From DATLGD01 sp035540755 (GTDB lineage: Bacteria; Actinomycetota; Actinomycetes; Mycobacteriales; SCTD01), in contig DATLGD010000166.1 of assembly GCA_035540755.1 (NCBI GenBank), positions 1-10,403 of the forward strand: DNA of 10,403 nucleotides, read 5' to 3'. Position 1 is the stretch's first letter. Each line of letters starts with the position of its first letter. The notes below the pieces were generated by a model. It saw only the letters and a list, made by a program, of their open reading frames with translations, ran no database searches and was not told the origin of the DNA. The translations under genes and the position numbers were made by a program. Shown here in pieces: positions 1-5,421 of this stretch.

Positions 1-145
1 CTCGACGGTCGCCCGAGCCGCGGACCGCAGCGCGCGAGAAGGAAGTCGTCTTCGGGATGTCACAGCACCGGCCTGCATCGCACCTACGTCAGGAGGCGGA
101 CCTCACCGGCGCGGTGCGGACGCCACTGAAGACGTGGAGGACGTC
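1..145. other. Left flank upstream of excisionase; no gene called
   Basis: I see no confident gene here. One plus-strand frame is open from the window edge to a TGA at 127-129 and could be the end of an upstream gene, which in actinobacterial integrative elements is often a replication or transfer gene. Its roughly 40 arginine- and serine-rich residues match nothing I recognise. The excisionase frame is also open back to the edge. An 8-mer TGTCACAG at 58-65 recurs at 327-334, ahead of the integrase. Confidence 0.3.
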
Positions 146-322
146 ATGGACAAGCTTCTGCTCACGCCGGTCGAGGCCGCCCGCGCCCTTGGCATCGGCC
201 GGTCGAAGATTTACGAGCTCCTGCAGGCCGGACAGCTGAAGTCGGTGCACATCGGCAGCTGCCGACGCATCCCGCTCGACGCTCTCCACGACTTGCTGGC
301 CGAGCTGCGCCGAACGGGCTGA
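146..322 (+). CDS. Excisionase-like HTH DNA-binding protein (HTH_17/MerR-like)
   Basis: This is a 58-residue DNA-binding protein of the excisionase (Xis, HTH_17) type. Nearly the whole length is one winged-helix unit. Residues 6-28 (LTPVEAARALGIGRSKIYEL) form the helix-turn-helix, and a basic wing follows at about 33-45 (VHIGSCRRIP). In this family such proteins bend attachment-site DNA and bias the integrase toward excision, or act as small regulators. The gene sits 37 nt upstream of the integrase on the same strand, the usual xis-int order of actinobacterial integrative elements. The ATG at 146 is preferred because GGAGG at 136-140 lies 5 nt upstream. An in-frame GTG at 134 would add four residues but has no good ribosome site. 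The family is well supported; the excision role is inferred from context, and a purely regulatory role is possible. Confidence 0.85.
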   Translation: MDKLLLTPVEAARALGIGRSKIYELLQAGQLKSVHIGSCRRIPLDALHDLLAELRRTG

Positions 323-359
323 CGGCTGTCACAGTCGTTTGACGAGGAGAGGAGTTGCC

Positions 360-1538
360 GTGGCAGCACGACGCGCGGCCGGCGAAGGGTCGGTCCACAA
401 GCGCAAGCAGGGCGGCTGGCAGGGATCCATCGACGTCGCCATCGTCGACGGCCGGCGCAGGCGTAAGACGGTGTACGGGGCCACGCAGCGCGAGGTGCTC
501 GACAAGCTCGCGGCGATCCGGCGGACGCTGGACGCCGGGCTGCCCGTCGGCACGAGCCGGCCGATGACGCTCGGTGACTACCTGGAGGCGTGGCTGCGGG
601 ACACGCTCCCCACGGTGGTCCGGCCCTCGACCGTGGCGTCCTACTCGAGCCTCACTCGGCAGCACATCATCCCGGGGCTCGGGCACCACCGGCTCGACAA
701 GCTCACGGCCGTCCACATCCGCGCGTTCCTGAAGGACAAGAGCGCGCAGACGAGTCCCCGGACGAAGCGGCCGCTGTCGTCGCGAACGATCCAGTACCTG
801 CACGCGGTCCTGCGTCTGGCCCTGGAGCAGGCCCGCCGCGACGACCTGGTGGCCCGCAACGTGGCCGGCCTCGTCGCCGGACCGAAGGTGCAGCGCACCG
901 AGATCCAGCCGCTGACGCCGGCTGAGGCAGCGCAGCTGTTCGCGGCCGCGGCCCAGGTCCGCCTGTCGCCGCTGTGGCTGCTCGTCACGGCCCTCGGGCT
1001 GCGCCGCGGCGAGGCGCTGGCGCTGCGGTGGGACGACGTCGACCTCGACCGCGGCCACCTGCAGGTCAGGGCGACGTTGCAGCGCGTGGAAGGCGCCCTC
1101 GTTCGGGCCGACATGCCCAAGACGAAGTCCAGCCGGCGAGCGCTGCCACTGCCCGAGGTCGTCGTCGAGGCACTGCGGGCACACCGAGCGGCCCAGGTGC
1201 AGGAACGTCTTGCGTCCAGAGCCTGGGCCGACCAGACGCTCGTCTTCACCACGAGCATCGGGACGCCGCTCGAGCCGCGCAACGTCCTGCGGTCGTTCCA
1301 CGCGCTCTGCGACCGGGCCGAGGTGCGCCGGGTTCGCTTCCACGACCTGCGGCACGCCGCCGCCTCGTTCCTGCTGCTGCAAGGCGTCGACCTGCGCGTG
1401 GTGATGGGGACGCTCGGCCACTCCCGGCTGGCCACGACGAGCGACCTCTACACGCACCTGCTCGAGCCGGTGCAGCGCGCCGCCGCAGACCGGATGGACG
1501 ACCTGCTGCGTCAGGTCACGCCGCCGTCAGGTGGGTGA
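360..1538 (+). CDS. int: Tyrosine recombinase / phage-type site-specific integrase
   Basis: This is a 392-residue tyrosine recombinase that would integrate and excise a mobile element. Domains in order: an AP2-like arm-type DNA-binding domain (about 7-60), a SAM-like core-binding domain (about 68-130, TLGDYLEAWLR), and a catalytic domain (about 183-375). The full catalytic set is visible: R215 (LGLRRGE), a lysine at 254 or 256 (PKTKSSRR), H328 and R331 (FHDLRH), H354 (LGHS) and nucleophile Y364 (DLYTHL). It therefore looks active and intact. GTG 360 is chosen as start because AGGAGAGGAG at 345-354 ends 5 nt before it; a TTG at 339 would extend the frame but places that ribosome site inside the gene. 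It follows the excisionase by 37 nt and probably shares its transcript. Its 3' end faces the DUF5615/DUF433 pair, with tRNA-Arg about 0.8 kb away, the likely attachment site. Confidence 0.95.
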   Translation: MAARRAAGEGSVHKRKQGGWQGSIDVAIVDGRRRRKTVYGATQREVLDKLAAIRRTLDAGLPVGTSRPMTLGDYLEAWLRDTLPTVVRPSTVASYSSLTRQHIIPGLGHHRLDKLTAVHIRAFLKDKSAQTSPRTKRPLSSRTIQYLHAVLRLALEQARRDDLVARNVAGLVAGPKVQRTEIQPLTPAEAAQLFAAAAQVRLSPLWLLVTALGLRRGEALALRWDDVDLDRGHLQVRATLQRVEGALVRADMPKTKSSRRALPLPEVVVEALRAHRAAQVQERLASRAWADQTLVFTTSIGTPLEPRNVLRSFHALCDRAEVRRVRFHDLRHAAASFLLLQGVDLRVVMGTLGHSRLATTSDLYTHLLEPVQRAAADRMDDLLRQVTPPSGG

Positions 1539-1554
1539 GCGTGGCCGTGCCCGG

Positions 1555-1573
1555 CCCGAGCACTGCCCTCGGG
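1555..1573. terminator. Short hairpin between convergent int and DUF5615 genes
   Basis: CCCGAG (1555-1560) and CTCGGG (1568-1573) form a perfect 6-bp stem with a 7-nt loop. It lies in the 36 nt between the int stop and the DUF5615 stop, so it could serve both directions. There is no clear U-tract on either side, so termination is only a suggestion. Confidence 0.35.
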
Positions 1574-1574
1574 A

Positions 1575-1973
1575 CTACTGAGGTGCGCCCGGCGATGACG
1601 GCCCGCCGTCGATCGGCAGGCGTCGGACCGCCAGCCTTGTGGGGCTGAGCGACACGACTGCGCCTTCCTGGAGGTCAGGAAGGACGGCAGGCAGGTTCGC
1701 CACGAGCAGGGCCTCGTGGTCGCGCCACGGCAGTTCGGCCACGTGACGCAACAGGATCACCGACGGTCCAGCGCTGCCCCTCGCCGCAAGAAGCATGGAG
1801 AAGTCGGCGTCGGCGGTGATCACCACGTCGCCGTCCTTCGCAGCTCGGTCGAAGATCCGGGCGTCGGAGGCTCCCACCAGCCCGATCTGGTCGACGTGCC
1901 GCGCGACATAGCCGGCTCTGCCCAGGCCCTCGACCAGCCGGGGGGACAGGTTGGCATCGAGCAGGAACCTCAC
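1575..1973 (-). CDS. DUF5615 PIN-like protein, predicted toxin
   Basis: This 132-residue protein belongs to the DUF5615 PIN-like family, thought to have a nuclease fold related to VapC toxins. The N-terminal signature MRFLLDANLSPRL carries the first acidic residue (D6). Further acidic residues are at D37 (GASDARI) and at D55/D57 in the VITADADF strand-loop, in line with the metal-binding cluster expected of PIN folds. It starts with GTG at 1973, overlapping the stop of the DUF433 gene by 4 nt (GTGA), so it is probably translated by coupling. The last 15 or so residues are a proline/glycine-rich tail beyond the usual domain. DUF433-DUF5615 pairs are widespread and predicted to be toxin-antitoxin modules; RNase activity of this protein is inferred. 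It is convergent with the integrase and near the element end, where it could stabilise the element. Confidence 0.88.
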   Translation of the reverse strand: MRFLLDANLSPRLVEGLGRAGYVARHVDQIGLVGASDARIFDRAAKDGDVVITADADFSMLLAARGSAGPSVILLRHVAELPWRDHEALLVANLPAVLPDLQEGAVVSLSPTRLAVRRLPIDGGPSSPGAPQ

Positions 1974-2200
1974 GCCGGACGAGCGATCGGCACCTCGCGC
2001 TCGTTCACGATGGCGGCGGCGTACTCCAACACGGCGGTGACGTCCTCGCGCTCCAGATAGGGGTAGTCACCCAGCAGCTCGTCGATTGTGCGGCCCGCAG
2101 CGAGCTGACCCAGCACCATGCTGACCGTCACCCGCAAGCCACGGACACAGGGCACCCCGCCCATCTGCGCGGGGTCGACAGTGACGCGCTCCAGAGCCAT
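1970..2200 (-). CDS. DUF433 domain protein, predicted antitoxin
   Basis: This 76-residue protein is a typical single-domain DUF433 protein. The hallmarks are the N-terminal VTVDPAQMGGVPCVRGLRVTV segment, then VLGQLAAG-T-DELL, DYPYLEREDVTAVLEYAA. The family has a small helical, HTH-like fold and usually sits directly before a DUF5615 PIN-like gene, as here. By analogy with VapB it should neutralise the partner and may repress the operon. The ATG at 2200 is chosen because it begins exactly at the family's N-terminus; the frame stays open upstream to 2377 into the tRNA, which is clearly spurious. The ribosome site is weak (GATCGG), so the gene may have a short leader. Family assignment is strong; the antitoxin role is inferred from pairing. 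Confidence 0.88.
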   Translation of the reverse strand: MALERVTVDPAQMGGVPCVRGLRVTVSMVLGQLAAGRTIDELLGDYPYLEREDVTAVLEYAAAIVNEREVPIARPA

Positions 2201-2269
2201 GGACCGATCATGACACGTTCGCGACCTCGTCGACGTCCCCGGTTGCCGGCCGGAAGCTTGATCACCGCC

Positions 2270-2290
2270 GTGGCTGTATCTGTGGCTGTA
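2270..2290. repeat. Tandem 9-bp direct repeat, period 12, near tRNA-Arg
   Basis: GTGGCTGTA occurs at 2270-2278 and again at 2282-2290, separated by TCT. It lies in the gap between DUF433 and the tRNA 3' end, where arm-type binding sites of a tRNA-targeting integrase would be expected. Two copies only; the binding role is inferred. Confidence 0.4.
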
Positions 2291-2301
2291 CGAGACGCGA
2301 A

Positions 2302-2333
2302 AGAGGAGCCGCCCGAACCGGGACGGCCCCTCT
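2302..2333 (-). terminator. Strong hairpin downstream of tRNA-Arg, likely terminator
   Basis: A long interrupted stem: AGAGG (2302-2306) with CCTCT (2329-2333), GCCG (2308-2311) with CGGC (2324-2327), and CCCG (2312-2315) with CGGG (2319-2322) around a 3-nt AAC loop. One mismatch (A2307 opposite C2328) and one bulge (A2323) interrupt it. Read on the minus strand it lies 17 nt past the tRNA 3' end and is followed by a short TTT, consistent with an intrinsic terminator for tRNA-Arg. Confidence 0.6.
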
Positions 2334-2350
2334 GACCTGCGCTTGCTGAG

Positions 2351-2423
2351 TGCGCTCGGCAGGATTCGAACCTGCAACCTCTTGATCCGTAGTCAAGTGC
2401 TCTATCCGTTGAGCTACGAGCGC
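2351..2423 (-). tRNA. tRNA-Arg (anticodon ACG)
   Basis: This is a complete 73-nt cloverleaf on the minus strand. The acceptor stem pairs GCGCTCG with CGAGCGC perfectly, followed by discriminator A. The anticodon stem CTTGA/TCAAG encloses loop CTACGGA, giving anticodon ACG for arginine CGN codons. The T-arm is GCAGG-TTCGAAT-CCTGC. No CCA is encoded. The integrase and toxin-antitoxin pair lie on its 3' side, making its 3' half a likely attachment site. Arginine tRNA genes are common integration targets; use of this one is inferred from layout. Confidence 0.96.
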
Positions 2424-2450
2424 GTGTACCGGAGTGCGGCACGAGGAGAG

Positions 2451-2477
2451 AGCATACCGGCTCGCTGCCCGGGACAA
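2451..2477 (-). promoter_or_regulatory. Probable tRNA-Arg promoter
   Basis: On the minus strand, TTGTCC (2477-2472) and TATGCT (2456-2451) are separated by 15 bp. This puts a start near 2444 and gives a leader of about 20 nt before the tRNA at 2423. The boxes are good sigma70-type matches; the spacer is shorter than the usual 17. Confidence 0.5.
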
Positions 2478-2484
2478 TCGCGGC

Positions 2485-5205
2485 TCATCCCGCCGGCCGC
2501 TCCGTGTGCGTCGCGGGCACGGCGGACACCCCGCCGGTGCCGGCGCCTCCGAACGCGGTGAAGGGCCGCGACATCCCGTCGAGGCGGCGCTCGGCGTACC
2601 AGACCGACCGGTCGAGGCCGAGGGCGTAGAAGCGGGTCGCCTCCTGCGGACGCGTCGTCACCGCTGGTCGGCCGGTGACCCGACCACCCAACGTGGTGGT
2701 CGTGCCGTCCGCGGCGAACGTCCGCAGCGCCTCGGTCGCGAGGTCGCGGCAGGCGAACGCCTTCCCACGTTCCTCGGCGCCCAGGGCACCGCCGCACCGC
2801 TGCGAGGACAGCTGCGTCCAGCCGCCGGAATCGCCGCGCTGCCAGGGCCGGTCGTCGGTCCCGACCGCGCTGTAGAGGAACCGCGGGCCGGTACCGGTCG
2901 AGGAGACGTCCGAGACCGCCACGCCGTACCTGACCGATCCGCGCAGCGGCGACCACCCGGACAGCCGTGACAGCGTGCCCCAGCCGACGGTGGTCCGGCC
3001 GACCCACGCACCGCCGTCGGATCCCCGGCACACCACGGCCAGCACTCCGGCGGACACGACGGCGGAGGCGCCGGAGCACGACGTGCCCTCCGGCCCAAGC
3101 GGTGCCCACGACGGCGACAGCACCGACCGGTACCAGACGTTGTGGTCCGCTCCGACCCCGAGCACGAAGCCGCCGCCGTCAGCGGCGACGACCACGGGGA
3201 ACTCGACCAGGCGGCCCCCGCCTGGCGTCCACGGCCGGTCGTCACCGAAGCGCAGCCACAGCTGGTTGTCGGTACCGGTCACCGCCGTCACGTCACGCCG
3301 GCCCACGGCCACGAGGTCGAGGGTCCGCGCGGTCTGCTCTGCGGCGTAGGGCGGACCGTCGTCCCAGGGGTGCCCGGGGGTCCTGCCCGGCCGCAGGCTG
3401 TGGGGCGGCTGCTGCACCTGCCCGGAGACGGCAGCGGCGTCGACCAGTCGCCACCGCGTGCCCTTCTCCGGCGTCCAGCCGTTGGGGGTGAGCACCTCCA
3501 CGTAGGACGACGGAAGGGTGAGCGTGCCGCCCACCGTGAGCCGCCCGGCGTCCGCGGCGGCCGGCCCAATGACCGGCACCCGAAGGTCGACGGCGGACAG
3601 GTCGCCGGTCACCGTGAGGCGCCCCGGGCGCAGCTCCGTGTACGAGCCGGGAGCGACGGCGCCGGCCGCGGTGACGTTGCCCCGCACGGTGCCGTAGCCG
3701 GTCAGCGCGGCGCGCACGAGGCCGCCGGTGTCGGGCTCGATGCGCACCGACGGCGACTCCACGACCGCGTCGGCGGCCGACAGCGCCAGCGTGCCCGGGC
3801 CGGTGTAGCCGCCCGGCAGCCGGAGCGCCGCCCGTTCCCGGACGTCGACCACGCCTGCGTTCACCAGCCGACCGGGGACGGTGCGGGTGGTGCCCACGAG
3901 CGTCAGGCGGCCGGCGTCGACCCGGGTCAGCGCCGACGGGAAGGCGACGCCGGACGGCGTGCGGAGCACTCCCGTCCCCTCGAGCCGGACGTGCTCGCCG
4001 CGCACCGTCTGCGACGGGTGCGGCAGCACCAGCGTGCCGCCGTCGAGGACGCGGAACTCGGGACCGCCCGAGACGGCCTGGTCGGGCGACGAGGTGCGCT
4101 GCGCGGCCTCCAGCACCATGCCGGCACCCACCTCGACCCGGTGGTGGTCGAACACGCGCGTGAAGGTCGTCGGTCCCTGGAAGCGCAGCGTTCCGCCGGC
4201 GGTGGCGTCCGGAGCGCGCCGCGCCAGGACCGGACCGACCTGCACGATCTCGGTGCCGGCTGCCGCACGCACGAGCGCCGTCCCGCCCTGACCGCTGCCT
4301 GTCTGCACCAGCTCGATGCGGGCGCGCCCGTCCCGCAGCCCGTACGGCAGCTCGAGGACGTCGGTCGTCCCCTGCCCACCGACTAAGCGCAGGGTCGCGA
4401 GGCTGTCGGTCGCCGAGTCGCGCAGCGAGACGGTGCCGCTGAGCTCGGCGACCATGGCGCCGCGGGTGCTCCCGATGGCTCCGCCGACCACCCGCACCGG
4501 CTTGCCGGTGACGTCCCCGAAGCCGACGGTCGCAGCACGCGTTTCGATGCCCCCCTCGTTGCGCGCGGTGTTCAGGGTCAGGCCGCCCCAGCTGCTCTCG
4601 ACGTCCTGGCTGCCGCCGGCCACGAGCAGGCGCCCGCTGGTCGGCACGTCGAGGTCGTGGGCCGACAGATGGCCCCGGACGGTCGTCGGAGCGGCCAGCA
4701 CGGCCCGGTCGGCGATCACCGCGCCGGCCAGGACGCGCTCGGCCTGCGGGCTGCCCGCCGTGCGGAGCTGTCCGAAGACGTTCACCTCGCCCGCCGTGAC
4801 CGCTGCCCGGCCGGCGCTCTGCGCCGACTCCCCGAGCACCAGGGCGGAGCCGGCGTCGACCTGGAGCACAGCGGCGACGGTGACCTCGGCCGCCCGACCC
4901 GTGCCCGCGGACAGCAGGAGCGTCGGGCCGCCCGCGACGCGCACGCGTGCCGCGGCGACCGCTGACGTGACGGTCACCGTGTACGTGCCGACCGCCGTGA
5001 TGCACACCCGGTCGTCGGCGCCAGGGGCGCGCGGGACGCTGCTGTCGTAGGGCTTCCAGTTCAGCGCGGACTCCCAGGCGCCGCTGACAGGTCCGGCCCA
5101 GCTGATCGTGCAGTCCGGCCCGGCATGAGCGGCTCCGCCCGGAGCCAGCAGCGACAGGACGACACCGGCTGCGGCCACGAGCGGCACACGGCGCGGGCGG
5201 ATCAC
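2485..5205 (-). CDS. Secreted beta-helix/propeller surface protein
   Basis: This is a 906-residue exported protein that I cannot name. Residues 1-28 are a clear signal peptide (basic RPRR, hydrophobic core, AHA cleavage site). Residues 32-80 hold a W-NW-PGADD-V-I module seen at the start of repetitive surface proteins. Residues about 85-600 are short Gly/Thr/Val beta-strand repeats of right-handed beta-helix type; 505-595 resembles autotransporter-associated strand repeats (APGSYTELRPGRLTVTGDL ... GGTLTL). Residues about 635-890 form a propeller-like domain with five D-x3-W motifs (D646, D687, D730, D784, D865), like PLL-type lectins (DUF346). Six cysteines fall in three close pairs (32/68, 710/726, 804/819). 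There is no LPXTG, transmembrane tail or dockerin. GTG 5205 is the start: GAGGGAG ends 4 nt upstream and the signal peptide begins there. Carbohydrate or surface binding is likely, but is inference. Confidence 0.82.
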   Translation of the reverse strand: MIRPRRVPLVAAAGVVLSLLAPGGAAHAGPDCTISWAGPVSGAWESALNWKPYDSSVPRAPGADDRVCITAVGTYTVTVTSAVAAARVRVAGGPTLLLSAGTGRAAEVTVAAVLQVDAGSALVLGESAQSAGRAAVTAGEVNVFGQLRTAGSPQAERVLAGAVIADRAVLAAPTTVRGHLSAHDLDVPTSGRLLVAGGSQDVESSWGGLTLNTARNEGGIETRAATVGFGDVTGKPVRVVGGAIGSTRGAMVAELSGTVSLRDSATDSLATLRLVGGQGTTDVLELPYGLRDGRARIELVQTGSGQGGTALVRAAAGTEIVQVGPVLARRAPDATAGGTLRFQGPTTFTRVFDHHRVEVGAGMVLEAAQRTSSPDQAVSGGPEFRVLDGGTLVLPHPSQTVRGEHVRLEGTGVLRTPSGVAFPSALTRVDAGRLTLVGTTRTVPGRLVNAGVVDVRERAALRLPGGYTGPGTLALSAADAVVESPSVRIEPDTGGLVRAALTGYGTVRGNVTAAGAVAPGSYTELRPGRLTVTGDLSAVDLRVPVIGPAAADAGRLTVGGTLTLPSSYVEVLTPNGWTPEKGTRWRLVDAAAVSGQVQQPPHSLRPGRTPGHPWDDGPPYAAEQTARTLDLVAVGRRDVTAVTGTDNQLWLRFGDDRPWTPGGGRLVEFPVVVAADGGGFVLGVGADHNVWYRSVLSPSWAPLGPEGTSCSGASAVVSAGVLAVVCRGSDGGAWVGRTTVGWGTLSRLSGWSPLRGSVRYGVAVSDVSSTGTGPRFLYSAVGTDDRPWQRGDSGGWTQLSSQRCGGALGAEERGKAFACRDLATEALRTFAADGTTTTLGGRVTGRPAVTTRPQEATRFYALGLDRSVWYAERRLDGMSRPFTAFGGAGTGGVSAVPATHTERPAG

Positions 5206-5251
5206 GGCACTCCCTCGAGGTGGGCGGCGTCCCGGTACGCACGCGCGCACC

Positions 5252-5269
5252 AGTATCGGGTCGATCGAC
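5252..5269 (-). promoter_or_regulatory. Possible promoter and operator of the surface-protein gene
   Basis: On the minus strand a -10-like GATACT (5257-5252) lies about 47 nt before the GTG start. A perfect 10-bp palindrome, GTCGATCGAC (5260-5269), sits directly upstream of it in the spacer region. No convincing -35 is seen, so the promoter may depend on an activator or an alternative sigma factor. Confidence 0.3.
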
Positions 5270-5370
5270 GGCCTCGGGGGCGACTTCGGACAAACACCCT
5301 CTGCGGCGCCCGCCGTCCTTCCGCCACAGGTCAAGACCCTCGGCCGCATCTGTGGACGGCGCCGCCCCAG

Positions 5371-5376
5371 TACCGT
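5371..5376 (+). promoter_or_regulatory. Possible -10 box for the RNB ribonuclease gene
   Basis: TACCGT at 5371-5376 fits the actinobacterial TANNNT pattern and lies 46 nt before the GTG start. A TGTGGAC at 5351-5357 is too close (13-14 bp) to be a standard -35, so the -35 is unclear. Confidence 0.33.
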
Positions 5377-5421
5377 GATCGTCGAGCGCCACCCCGGCGC
5401 CCCGACGCACGACGGAGGACT

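Noticed and set aside
162..1457. 431-codon minus-strand frame opposite the integrase
   Set aside because: The integrase on the other strand has all catalytic residues; this frame shows only low-complexity sequence.
2201..2377. Longer DUF433 protein starting near 2377
   Set aside because: The extension would run through the tRNA and its terminator and has no family similarity; the domain begins at the ATG at 2200.
2262..2561. Short frames across the tRNA-Arg on both strands (for example one reading IRTCNLLIRSQVLYPLSYER)
   Set aside because: These are well-known spurious translations of tRNA genes; the cloverleaf explains the sequence fully.
3142..4386. 414-codon plus-strand frame opposite the surface protein
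   Set aside because: GC-driven shadow rich in Arg, Gly and His, with no domain and no ribosome site.
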